Origin: Lottia gigantea
Taxonomy: Eukaryota; Mollusca; Gastropoda; Lottiidae
DNA length: 64,000 nucleotides
Assembly: GCF_000327385.1 (NCBI RefSeq)
Contig: NW_008706746.1
Span: 3,855,107 to 3,919,106, forward strand
Direction of reading: 5' to 3'
Made by a program: the position numbers and the translations under genes. The notes under the pieces were generated by a model. The model was not told the DNA's origin. It searched no databases and saw nothing but the letters and a program-made list of their open reading frames with translations. This document shows positions 41,886 through 53,237 of the stretch, in pieces (positions within the stretch are counted from its first letter, which is position 1; every line of letters starts with the position of its first letter).

Positions 41886-43840
41886 AAATTTAGTTGATAT
41901 GCATGTATGTGTATTCAAGTGTTACATTATTTGTGAAGTACTTCTACGAGGTTATTAAAAGCAGAGTAGAAAATCATTGCCATGAGTAAAGGCTTTTGTT
42001 TGAGTTTTATTCTTAAGTGGTAGCGTTTTTGCAGATTTAAAAAATCTTTGACAATATAATAATTGTTTGTTACTGTAACAAAAAGTAACTGTTCAAATGT
42101 GCTAAATACTTTTTTGAAGACCGGTCATCAACAAACTTCCCTGTGTTATATTATATGAGTAATTGTCAAACGCCCTGTGAATGCTTTGAGACATGGATGT
42201 TTGTCGTCTACGATTTTATTTGCACAATTTATTTTCCTGTATTTGTTGACAATTCTTTGATATAAGTATAAACATTATTATAATCGATTATGCAAACCAT
42301 ATACATGTATTATGAGTCGATGAGTTATTGCCCTTGTGTAAATAAAAAAGATTGTGGCAAAAAGATTTACTGTTTGTTTTTGAAACAGTTAAAGGGAGAT
42401 GGTGTGCCGGTTAACAATTTTTACAACCTCAATTAAATTGATTCCTTTCTATTGGATAGCAAGTTGTACCTAAATCGGTTTGTTTGGATTGGGCTAATGC
42501 TGAAAACCCATCATCGCTATTGTGGTTAACTGACTAAGAAAGGTTTGATTTTAGAATTCCAACGAGACGGGAATAGAAACCTTTTTATACGCCTACATGG
42601 AAATATGAACGCATATTGGCGTCGCCTCTGTACACATTTCTTGGTCTATGAACTGACGAAAAAAGGTTTGATTTTATAATTCCAACGAGACGGGAATAGA
42701 AACCTTTTTATACGCCTACATGGAAATATGAACGCATATTGGCGTCGCCTCTGTACACATTTCTTGGTCTATGAACTGACGAAAAAAGGTTTGATTTTAT
42801 AATTCCAACGAGACGGGAATAGAAACCTTTTTATACGCCTACATGGAAATATGAACGCATATTGGCGTCGCCTCTGTACACATTTCTTGTATGTACGATA
42901 GAGGCTACAGTTTTCATCTGATTTTGATGAAACTTGCAAGTATGTATTGAAGAGATCTCAGTCAAGTTTTGTAATAATCGGATGAACGGTTTGGCATGTT
43001 GGCACGACATAGGCTACAGTTTTATTCCGATTTTGATGAAACTTGATATGTATGTACATATTGATGTACATCAATGATATATTCTTTTATACTGATTAAC
43101 TAGCACATGTGTGTGAAACACCAGGGTAACGTTTAATTTTGACCATTTACTAGCCGTCATAAAAGTCAATTACTAGTATTTAATCGTAATCACTACACCG
43201 CACCAACCAACTCAAAAGATCTATCCTGTTTCGGAATATATTTACCCGATGTTGCGAAGCAGCATGAATTAAAATAGATATGAATAAAAACAAAAGTGAT
43301 TCAGATCTGGTATTTATTAAAGTTTCACTCTAAGTTTAATATATTGTTCTTTGTCCGTAGTTCCTCAAGCATAGTAAGTATCCGCAGTCTGCAAAAAATC
43401 TTCACGTACCACGTACTGATAGATAATTGAGCGATTTTTGCGCTCATTGATGCTGTACGGATCTACAAATAGCAAGAATCATGTGTATTCGCGGAAAAGG
43501 TATTTCCCGACATTGGCTTGAATAAGTCTTTACGCATGTTTAATTATGTACGTCTCGTACTTCGAATCACGCATACGGATGTGCATACGACTGCGTTTAA
43601 CGGACAAAATCTGGACTTATCATTTTGCTCAATATTGTAGATGTAATGTTGTATAAATACAGCTTTCTAGAATCTCAGTTAACAAGTGACTTTTTTCAAA
43701 CTTTGTATATAACTGTATAATATATGACAATTCAGCATTACATTATGCCAGATTTGTTGATTGATTAATAAAGTAAATAAAGAAAAGAATTAGTTTGGTC
43801 AACAAAACTTTTATTGAGATTGAGCAAGTATTTATCCCGT
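41886..43840. other. intergenic region between the 535-residue gene and PCSK1 (convergent)
   Basis: AATAAA at 42341-42346 probably ends the plus-strand gene. The 3' UTR contains a stray family B motif ('gagttattgcccttg' near 42323). Family B sequence with a triplicated left end lies at 42541-43090. A minus-strand AATAAA lies at 43811-43816, very close to the PCSK1 stop. Nothing else is recognised. Confidence 0.5.
42541..43090 (+). repeat. family B repeat whose left end is tandemly triplicated (123-bp unit)
   Basis: A unit beginning 'aggtttgatttta' and ending near 'gaactgacgaaaa' starts at 42541, 42664 and 42787, exactly 123 bp apart. It holds the family left end, 'ctttttatacgcctacatgg' and 'gcatattggcgtcgcctctg'. 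The three units are almost identical (one visible difference, 'tagaattcc' against 'tataattcc', and the third unit runs into new sequence), so the amplification is recent. Downstream are two diverged inner units with 'gattttgatgaaacttg'. The right end is not seen. Confidence 0.8.
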
Positions 43841-46800
43841 TACATGCCATCAAACAACCTATCAAGGTTTCTTAAAGACTCTTGTAGATTATCCATCTTC
43901 AATAAACTGGAACCATTGATAAGAGAGTTTTTAGATGTTTCCGGCTGAAATAGAGAATATTAATTTTGTTTGATACTCGTAAAGATATCGCCAATCGCTA
44001 CACATAAATTGAAATTGCTATCCTTGATTTCAAATACAATTGTATCAGGGCAGGTCTCGCTGAAATCCACCGTAAAAACTCCATGGGCGAACCATTCATA
44101 TCCAAAATTAACCTAATTAACCTTATGGTCGCAGATTCATGTGCACTACAGGATCCAATTAATCTGATACTAAACCATAAAGTTAATTCCATATTTGCAA
44201 CGTGTCGTCCCTTGTTGGTAATGAAGACCGAGGCGGCAGACAAAAACAGTCTTGTTGTTCGGATCAGACTTTTGAGAATTTATGTCAATGAAGGAAAACT
44301 GTCGTTGCTGCTTGGGTAGCTTCTTTTGGGAGATACCTACTTGTTCTTTATTCTGAACATGATTATAGTTGCCTATGTATTTTCTTGGTCCATGTCTCAT
44401 ATGGTGTGGTTGTTCAGTAGTACCATAGATAACTAATCTGAGATCTTGTAAAATTCCATTATTTTTGTCATCAGTCTGAAATGAAATATATAAGGCGTGG
44501 CCGAGTCTAGTAAAGAACCTATTTGACCATATACATTAAAAGGATCAGCAATATACATCTCATTTCAAGATCCAAGGTAACTAAAGGTTTCATATCGAGT
44601 GTGCTACAACAGGTCAAAACTGGCGTAAAACACCTTGATGTCCTTTTTTTATCCTTTCGAACTGAAAAACAATTCCTTAAGAATATTTGTTCTCAATACT
44701 TACAGTATCTTCTAGAACAACTTTCCATGTTCCTTTTGGATCCTCTCCCCAGTTATGTACAGACATCAAAGGCCAGCTCTGGAAACCTTTGGTAGATTTA
44801 TCATAAGGTCTTTCTGACAGCAACATTGTTGTTGTATCTACAAGAAAATAATAGTTAGCCAGTGATAATATAAATGGGTTGTCAACTTTCCCCAGTCGAC
44901 TATTGGAAAGGATAGAGATATTATTATGGAGACCCCTGATATTGAAAAATGACTCCTTTTTCCTGTAAGAATTGACTCATCTTTGACAGGTCTATAGTAA
45001 GGGATAAAGATTGAACATTCGCCAATAAACTTACTTGAAGGTGATGTTATGTGAACACTGATAGCACCACGTTTTGTATAATCTAAAGTCAAATGTAACT
45101 GAACATGTTCTATATAGTTGATTTCATTCTCCTGTCCTTCACAACCAGAACTATATATTTGTATTTCTAAACGTTGATTACTTATTAAATTTCTAAAAAT
45201 AAACATTCCAAAATGTGATCAATACTTGACAATTATTAACAAAAGTGGCTAACTTTTCCTTCATCATCATGTCTACGCATAATATAATAATTGACCAATT
45301 CTTAACTTACTGGGGAAGGTTGGATTTGGATGTAGAATTTATTGTGCATTTCATTTGTTTTGGTACACTTTTCCATGTTTTCTTTTCAGCGGCATCAATA
45401 AGACCAGCAGTGTCTAATATACCAAACCCAAAGGCAGTGTTGACCAGAAATCCTGCTCCATTTCTAGTCCATCCTGATTTGCTCTGTTGTATCAGAGGAC
45501 CAGCTTGTGATGTCCATGTTACCAAATGTTGAACATCTCTCCATGTTAAATCAGGACTGGAAATGAAAGGGAATGAAGTTACACATCATGTACACAATGT
45601 AGCGGGTAAGTGGAGGAGGGCGAAGATTCTGCATTCACAGCGGCATTAGTCTACTCGTTTTCGATTTCCCAAATTAATGGCGTGAAATATATAACGCTTA
45701 CAGCCTATGTTACAAAGGGTCGCACTTTAATAACTTTCTTATCAGCATCTCCTGATAGAAACCAAAGGACCAATATCAAAGTCCACCTTCGTCCTTGGCG
45801 TTAATTTAACTTGCTGATCTACAGTATCTAGTATTGTTATAAAAATATCCAGTTCTGTGAATTTGTTTCAAATGTTTTTGTTACAAGCTATATTTGATAT
45901 TTGTTTGGTTTTCTGTTTATTTCATTAAAAGCCTAAATTCCCAGACCACTACATTACTACAGTACGAATACTACTTACTTTGATTCTAAAAGCAAAGCAA
46001 TGATACCAGCAGCAAGCGGAGCAGCAGCAGATGTTCCAGTGTGACTCTTTGTACACGTGTCGTTCAAATCTGTACTGATCTTAACAAAGATATGATTAAA
46101 ATGTTAACATTGTTTTTTCTTCAGCACCATCTAAATTTATATCAAGTTGGTAAAGGAATGTGCTTCATTTTTATTTAATGCATGTATGCATATGTATATG
46201 TGTAAAATGTACATAACAACATGTGGCAAAGTTACATGTTGTGAAGTAATATTTAAAATATTTACAATAAGGTATAATTCTACGTATAGGAAGTCAAAGT
46301 CTGTTATCAACCTAAATTGTTTTTCATCGTGTCCAACCTCACCCCAATTCGGCATACTTCCAGGCAATGTCAAAACCCGTATTCGGGATACGATCGGCGT
46401 AAATTTGAAGTAAAAAGTAAACGTTAAACTGTATTTGAACATCGTTACTTGATACATACTACTCTATCATCTATTGCCGAACCACTAGAATAAGTTGTTC
46501 CCATTGTTGAGGCACAAAGTTCTCCATACCATGGTCTTTTAAAAACTTGAGAGGCGCTACTGATGGATAGAGTGTAAATGCTTCCAGTATAGCCATCACA
46601 ATCACAATTATCATATAATCTCCCACCATTACCACTAGCCCATACATAGATAACACCTTTACCTTTTCTTCCCTAAATCAAATAGTAAACAATGACTTAC
46701 ATGCGGCATGATCAAGAATAATAAAAAAAATGTAACACATCTTCATACAGGAAGAGAACAAATCAACGACAAGTGTATACATATCATAGATACTTCTTAT

Positions 46801-49800
46801 ATCAAATATCTCAGCGATACTTTGCTTAGAAATCCGTAAGATTTCCATCCAAAGTAGTAAATCATCATACTTAAAGGGATTGCAAATATCTAGCCCTTAT
46901 ATGTGTATCTAGTACACCTTTGACTTCTATTTGGGACATTCCAATTCTTTTAACGATGCCTATGGTTCTTACAATTCCAGAAAGAGTTAACCGGAAATGA
47001 AAATTACTCAGCTCCTGCAAGTGAATTCGTCACCAACCCAAAGCCCTATATAATGTAGATATACAGGGCTTTGAATCAACCTAACACCCGACCACAATAA
47101 CATAATAAAATATGTTATCTCTCCTTACAAGATAGCGACATTTCTAACATAAAATGACAATCCCTTTAAAGGGACAGGTATAATAGGCCATTCTTTTTGA
47201 CATATCGTATTTTAATCTCAGAAACGGGAATTTTTTTTAGCTCCACAGGTCACCGTAGACATTTGACCTTCAATGTGTGTCCAGAATTATCCGCGTTTGA
47301 ATGCTAAAATGAAGACTCGTTATATATAAAAAAAAACATATATAGAAATAGTGAGTAAAATTCATAGTTTGAAGTATCATTAACGGAATTATGCGTTTTT
47401 CGTATATTTCTTGCACTTGAACTGAAGACGACATATATTCAAGACTTAAATCAACCTCGCAAAATGGCACACGTGTCCCTTGAAGATCACCTACCTCAGT
47501 GACACCATTTTCAAAGGCTTTGTGCGCTAGTTTCCCTGGTCCTTCCAGTGTGTTACCATCGTCATTGGGTCCCCATGAAGCACTGAATATATCTACTACA
47601 TCAATAGCGTGTTGCAAAGCTTGACCTTCTAAAGTATCAGTTACTTCACCATCCAACATTCGAATTCCACCGATTTTGGCATTGAAAGCAATGCCAACTC
47701 CACATTTTCCATTGTTAGCTATCATAGCAACTTCTCCTGCACATCGGGTACCATGTCTTCAAAAGAGAATGTAAAGTTCTGAATGAATTTTATTCCATCG
47801 ACTCATTATGTAGACCGAAACATCTGTATTCAAATGGCTATTTTGAGGGTTGTCTGCTACTCCAGCAGCTTTGAAAATGAATTTTGGTGGCTGTAGTCGT
47901 GTTTTATCACCCATATAATTTGCAAATAATGTAGTCACCCTCCCATTGCCAATGAAGTGACGGTGCAACAGTCTTACTTGTTTTCATTAGTTGGATCGTA
48001 TCTTGGTGTTGGATCGTCGTCATCTCCATTGTAATCATAGCTAGCTTCTGGACTCTGAAACGGACCAGAATGGCGTAATAATATGTCAAAATAATACAGT
48101 TTTTTCAACGGGAAGAGTGTATAGAAACATTAATATATCACTCTACTCTTCACACTATACCTTATTCCTTTACACTGGGCAAACACAGAGTTCCGTTCAA
48201 AAAATTATCGATACGGACCATAATCGTATTTAAATATCCGTAACAAATACCCGTAAACGACTTTTTTTTTTCTGCCACCATACAGACATGTGACAAGCTG
48301 CCACCATACATACCTGTGACAATTGCCACCATACAGACCTTAGACGGGCTGTGAAGCTTTCTTAAGCTATGCTCCACCTATTTAGTATGAGGTGTTTAAG
48401 CGGAATAACCAAGATCTTAATTACACCTTAGAAGAAATAACACGTTAAATATATAAGTACCTTGATATATATATTATATTGTATTTACTTACGTAATTAT
48501 CTGCCAAATCTGTATGTAATCTTTCAAGACCTAAAATAAATCAAGGTTCCTATGTAAACTGAAGAATCATGAATATATTTTTGTATGTGACGTGCTAGAG
48601 AAGACATTGAAGCTTCGTGGATGCAATAACCAGAAAATTCATTTAAGTCTACATATACAAATTATCAATGCTTTATTTAGTCTTTATTTCAACTGGTGCT
48701 GATCATGTCGAACACTGCTCAAAGTTTGAAAAAAAACCTTAGGCAAGTTTCTCACCGTCATCAAGAATAGAAACAGTAATGCCCTTTCCAGTATAACCTT
48801 TTTTCCAAGCTGGTATAACATGTAAATCTTTTTTGCTTTCACTTAAATCTTCTCGATCATCATGCTAAACACAAAATATAAATTTACAGTTTCACAGTTA
48901 ACCGTCAATTTTATCGCTCTTTCGCGTGAGAACAGCTAAAAAAACTTTTGACTTTTAGAATAGAAAACCTCTTAAATCAAAAGATACGCTCAAAAACGAA
49001 GTTTGACTTTTAAAATAAAAGAAATCAAAAGCTACCATTTGAAAATATAAGATTACCGCTAGCTTATATCTTAGGTTCTTTTCTCCAGAGTAACAAAATG
49101 CCAAAGTTAGGCATTAAGTTAACAACGTTTCCGTAATAATATTCAGGTCTTCGCCGAAAGTGCCATTAACAACACAAAGTCAGTATATAACTTACTTACC
49201 AAATACCATTGTTTTTCCCATAGTGGATCGTTGAAACTTGTTTTACTGTAAATTAAATTTTCGGCTTCTCTTTTGGCAGTGAAATCACCATCGTATAGAT
49301 CATCGTCTAAAAAATCTCGTTTTACTCTTATCTTTGTATACTGTTGATCTGCCCATTCAACCTAAATGAAGAAGGTATGAAATTATAATATAGGCCTAAG
49401 CATGGGCACTCAACTTTAAATAAAGTGGTTAAATATTGATATTGATAGTGCTGACCTCAGATTTTTCCCTTGCTACAATCTGCTTTGAATGATGCAAAGC
49501 TATTTTACGTAGTCCGTTCCCGTAAAAATTTGTACTCGGTTATGATTCAACAAATTTTAGGAACTTAGAGAAATGTTGCAATGTAACTAGTTGAAACAAA
49601 ATACACAAGGTCAAAAGATATGTGGCCTTGGGGTCAGACATCTTGGTTACACTAAGACTTCATGAAATCCAATTCACTAAAGTGAGTTACAGCGCTTGCC
49701 TCACGGACTTCTCGACCTTATGGCGCTTTCAACACGTTGCATGTAGATTAGCCATGACTCGGTTAATGGGGGTGACAATGGCGACAATAATTGCACGATC

Positions 49801-52800
49801 TCTGTTGTGTGCTTATACCACGCTTTTGACGACCTTAGCACGCTTCAGGCAAATTTTCCATCGCATTAGCAACGAAGTAAGAACGCATTTCTGGTGTGAC
49901 GGGGCCATAAGAGGCAATCCTTTAAATAGCATGTAATGAGATATGCAAAACATAAAGGTGAAATGACAGAAATTTCAGACTTGACACTAAAAATATGATG
50001 TCTACGATATAATTTTCATAAATTGATCATTTTTACAGCAATCGGGTATATATTGAATACAAAGATATAACAATATGAATAATTTCCCCAGTTTAACATC
50101 TCATATTTCAATTATTCTATGTTTTTTTTAGCAAAGTAGATGACAGTTTTTCGACAGAATTCCCCACTGAGTGTAGGATGTCATTAAAACTGATTTTATG
50201 AGAAAGATTAGTCAGTTTATTCCGACTGTCATTTCACTGTCATTAGGATCTATACATAGTTAACGAGCTTCTGGATAATTAAAACCCAAATGTCAACCAT
50301 TTAATCATTTTGACGGACACTTAGCACCTTAACGGTAATCTTATCCAATCGATTCTAACTTACCACTTTTCTGATTGGCTCAGAATTTTACCACAAGGGG
50401 ATTATTACCGGAAATTGAGGCCACGTGCGAGGCAATTCAAACGTGGCGTCAAATGAATTTATCCGACCTTTTCGCAACGGGTGGCTTCCAAAAGTCCCTT
50501 GTTTGGAATATTTATCCTATTATTTGTAAAGTTGTGATAGAGAAGTAATATCTTCCGGAAATTGCAGTATAAAGATATGGTAAATGAAATGGAGAAATCG
50601 TGATGATTGTTGACGCAGGAGGTTGACTTTCTGATTTAGAAATGAATCTTAAAGTCAAATTTGTATAATAGTATATAATAGTATAATATAGTCGAGCAAA
50701 GATATTTTTGCTCATCCGGGTACCGTCAAAACATATACAAAATAGTCAATTTCATTTTCAAGAGCAAAAAAATTAACGTAAATTAAGAGGTTTTTACTAA
50801 TTCCTCAACTGAATATGAATGTGGGCAGAAAAAATGTATGCTTTTGTTAATTCGCAATTTTCAATTTGTTTCGCATTGTTCATCTTGACAATCTGCTTTA
50901 TATTCAATAGTCTAATTTTTTTTCTCGGTGTCTCTTTCTGTCGACTTCGTTGGACAGTGATACTTGATTATTGTAGAGGTTAGAATTAATGATATATAAG
51001 GTAATGTAAATCAGTGATACTAGATTATTGTAGAGGTTAGCAATGACATAGGTAGTGTTAGTCAATGATACTATACTATAATAAAGGTAAGCAATGATAC
51101 AAGCGGTGTAGGTCAGTGATATTAGACTATAGTATAGGTAAGTTCTGATATACAGGCAGTGCAAATCAGTAATATTAGACTTTTATAAAAGAGGTTAGTA
51201 ATGATACAGGTAGTGTAAGTCAATGATATTAGAATGAAATTGAGGTTAATAATGTTACAGGTAGTGTAGGTCAGTAATATTAGACTAAAGTAGAGGCAAG
51301 TAATGTACGTCAGTGATATTAGAACAGGGGTTAGTAATGTTACAGGTAGTGTATATCAATGATATGAGACTAAAGTAGATGGTATAGGTAGCGCAGATCA
51401 CTGATATAAGAGTTGGGTAATAATGTAGGTAGTGTATGTCAGCGATATTAGACGATAGTAGAGATAAGTAATGATATAGGTAGTGTAGGTCATTAATAGT
51501 AGACTATAGTAGAGATAAATATTGATACATTAGCGAGGTCCGTGATATTAGACTATAGTAGAGATAATGATATAGGGCGTGTTGGTTAGTGATATTAGAC
51601 TATAGTAGAGGTTAGTAATGATATAGGTTGTGTAGGTCAGTGATAGTAACGAAATAGGTAGTGTAGGTTAGTGATTCTAGACTATAGTAGATAAAATGAT
51701 GTGGGTTGTGTGGGTTAGTGATATTAGACAATAGTAGAGGTTAGTCATATTACTGGTAGTGTAGATCAGTGATTCTAGACTATATTAGAGATAATTATAT
51801 AGGTAGTGTAAGTGAATGATATTAGACTATTGTTGAGGTAAGTAATGATATAGGTAGTGTAGGCAAGTGATACTGTGATACTAGAGTCTAGTAGAGGTTA
51901 GTAATGATATTGGTAGTGTTGATCAGTGATATTAGATTGTACTGAGGTAAGTAATGGTATAGGTAATGTAGGTCAGTGATAACCTATTAGACTATAGCAG
52001 CGATTAATTATGGAGCTAAATAATGTTACAAGTAGTGTAGGTCAGTTATGGTAGGTCAGTGATAGTAGGTTATTAAGAAAATATGATGGTGTTGATCAGT
52101 GATATATAAGAGGTAAGTAATGTATAATAAGTGTACCTTAGTGATATAAGACTAAATGAAATGAAATGAACGGAGTTTTAATTTTGCCAGGACAGTGGCA
52201 TTAGCCTGCTCTTTTTCGATTTCCAACTGTCGAGGGATCTTTAACGTGCACAGCCTGTAGCTCACGGGACCTCGGTTTATTGTCCCATCCGAGCGAATAG
52301 ACGCTCTTTCCATGTCAGCCCCTCTTACCTGCATCACTGACCGGGGAAACCGGGTTGAAAAATCATCGACCGCAGCTCCCGATATAAGACTAAAGAAGAG
52401 GTTAGTAATGATGCAGATAGATTTTGAAGTTATAGTATTCAAGTAATTCTCAGCATTTTATTGTCCCATTAACACTTGTTTATGGATGTGAATGCATTTT
52501 GTGATGCCTTTGATGCCTTCAAAATCATCCGTGGAAGCCAAAGTTCATACAAATTTGAATTCAATAAGCAAGATTAACAATTTCGATTGTAGTTTAACTG
52601 TTTTCACTGAAATGTGAAAACTTTGTCTCAATTTAAGAACTCCACGATAGAGTAATTTTTAATCTGTTCCATATTCCATCTGAGACAAAAATTTGTATAT
52701 ACTAACCCTAGAATCGTCTATTAACCGTTTCGTGTGATGATCCGCACTTCGCCTGGATCTAGAAGGCACATCTTTGTGGCGTAAGAGATAATTATCATCA

Positions 52801-52811
52801 AAACCTCTTAA
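43841..52811 (-). CDS. PCSK1: proprotein convertase PC1/3 (PCSK1), N-terminus not found
   Basis: Thirteen exons on minus: 52811-52707, 49361-49200, 48864-48756, 48530-48493, 48054-47978, 47756-47495, 46672-46460, 46079-45979, 45556-45311, 45192-45035, 44837-44704, 44475-44341 and about 43944-43841. Junctions are GT-AG with consistent phases, about 614 residues. PC1/3 is a calcium-dependent serine protease of secretory granules that cuts prohormones after basic pairs. Seen: prodomain with internal basic site [12 protein letters not shown] and primary site RVKR; catalytic Asp in SILDDG; catalytic His in KHGTRCAGE; oxyanion Asn in WASGNGG; catalytic Ser in [14 protein letters not shown] domain with [16 protein letters not shown] and [25 protein letters not shown] and YNHVQNKEQ match PC1/3 more than furin or PC2. 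The furin-type RGD is RGA here. The last exon ends in an amphipathic helix ([12 protein letters not shown]); its final codons and stop were hard to place to the base. Signal-peptide exon(s) should lie upstream of 52811, perhaps beyond the transposon pile or outside the window. Confidence 0.92.
45600..45830 (-). repeat. old copy of the SINE/LINE-tail family seen at 52156-52379
   Basis: Shares 'gcattagtctactcgttttc' and 'gatttcc' with 'gcattagcctgctctttttc', then 'acagcctatgt' with 'acagcctgtag', in the same order, at about 65% identity by eye. It lies in PCSK1 intron 8-9. It looks like a much older insertion of the same element. Confidence 0.4.
46871..47169. repeat. MITE with inverted ends TTAAAGGGATTG / CAATCCCTTTAA
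   Basis: Twelve-base perfect inverted ends bracket 299 bp without coding sequence. An inner hairpin, 'aaagccctatat' against 'agatatacagggcttt', is near 47039-47072. The outer TTAA at each end could be a target duplication, as in piggyBac-type elements. It lies in PCSK1 intron between the exons at 47495 and 46672, and abuts MITE A copy 4 directly. Confidence 0.7.
47166..47483. repeat. MITE family A, copy 4, 12 bp from a PCSK1 splice donor
   Basis: Left end 'aaagggacaggtataatagg'; right end 'atggcacacgtgtccctt', inverted to the left ('aaagggac'/'gtccctt'). The interior matches copies 1-3 ('agaattatccgcgtttgaat', 'acggaattatgcg', 'acatatattcaagac'). The PCSK1 exon 47756-47495 ends only 12 bp beyond the element, so the first intron bases are nearly all transposon. 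Confidence 0.7.
47812..47885. mobile_element. fragment of TIR element family C, copy 3
   Basis: Starts 'agaccgaaacatctgtattc' and continues 'ggctattttgagggttgtc', matching the left 60 bp of the elements at 29172 and 30272. The remainder is not recognisable. It lies in the PCSK1 intron between the exons at 47978 and 47756. Confidence 0.45.
48262..48345. repeat. three-unit short tandem repeat (about 28 bp)
   Basis: 'gccaccatacagac' recurs three times (once as 'gccaccatacatacc'), separated by 'atgtgacaagct' and 'tgtgacaatt'. It is imperfect and lies in a PCSK1 intron. Confidence 0.6.
49620..49915. repeat. possible repeat with GTGTGACGGGGCC end
   Basis: GC-richer than its flanks, and ends in 'tggtgtgacggggccataag', like the patch at 485-705. 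No matching inverted left end is clear. It lies in the large PCSK1 intron. An incidental 104-codon frame crosses it but resembles no protein. Confidence 0.25.
50930..52440. repeat. degenerate minisatellite, roughly 45-55-bp units (large PCSK1 intron)
   Basis: About 25-30 loosely conserved units with the core 'gtgtaggtcagtgatatta' followed by 'gactatagtagaggttag' and 'taatgatataggta'. Unit length varies through small deletions. It is interrupted by a SINE-like insertion at 52156-52379, after which one unit resumes. The outer left units are the most diverged. Confidence 0.8.
52156..52379 (-). mobile_element. SINE/LINE-tail insertion with 14-bp target duplication
   Basis: Flanked on both sides by the same 14-mer 'gatataagactaaa' (52142-52155 and 52380-52393). 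Read on minus, it runs from 'gggagctgcggtcgatga' through 'gatgggacaataaaccgagg', 'tcccgtgagctacag' and 'cacgttaaagatccc' to 'ctggcaaaattaaaactcc' and a short tail 'ttcatttcatttca'. A 'ttaaaccgaggtcccg...cacgttaaagatccc' block is typical of widespread molluscan SINE or LINE 3' tails. It inserted into the minisatellite. Confidence 0.7.
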
Positions 52812-53150
52812 CTGAAAAAAAAGAGAAATGATATTTTTATAAACTATTTAAATGGAAAGAAATATTAACCTTAGCACACGTCTATAATTAAATGTTTCGA
52901 ACTTGTTTGAAGTGTAGACATGAGAACTTGTTAAACTTTAGTAGTGACACAGGCTGAAATAAGTCAGTTGTCTGAATAAAACACAGCGTGAGTAACAACA
53001 TGTTGCCCTAATAACTCTCATCCTGAGGGAAGGGTTTAAAAAATCATAACAACCGGAAAGGTGTTTTACACGACTTCTAAACCGGGAGGACTCATTTCCT
53101 GAAAACAATAAATCATAATGAAACAAGGGGCACCACTCGTGCCTATAAAT

Positions 53151-53237
53151 CACTGGTTGAAGTTTTATGCAACTTTTCGAAATGTTTCCTCCGTCGTCCT
53201 CAGGCACATAATGAGAAGAAGTGATGGGCAAACTATA
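53151..53237 (-). repeat. Penelope terminal repeat (3' copy) with hammerhead-like core
   Basis: About 87 bp, matching 59052-59137 at roughly 88% by eye, same orientation. On minus it holds CTGAGGA (53203-53197), which fits the hammerhead CUGANGA core. The following stem is partly decayed and GAAAC has become GAAAA. Confidence 0.6.

Noticed and set aside
44170-44400. Continuation of the PCSK1 frame beyond 44341 as a longer C-terminus ([14 protein letters not shown])
   Set aside because: A good donor (GTAGGT) in phase 0 ends the exon at 44341, and a conserved-looking phase-0 terminal exon follows at 43944. Intron retention cannot be excluded.
52152-52442. 96-codon minus frame ([20 protein letters not shown])
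   Set aside because: It is a chance translation of the SINE/LINE tail and its target site.
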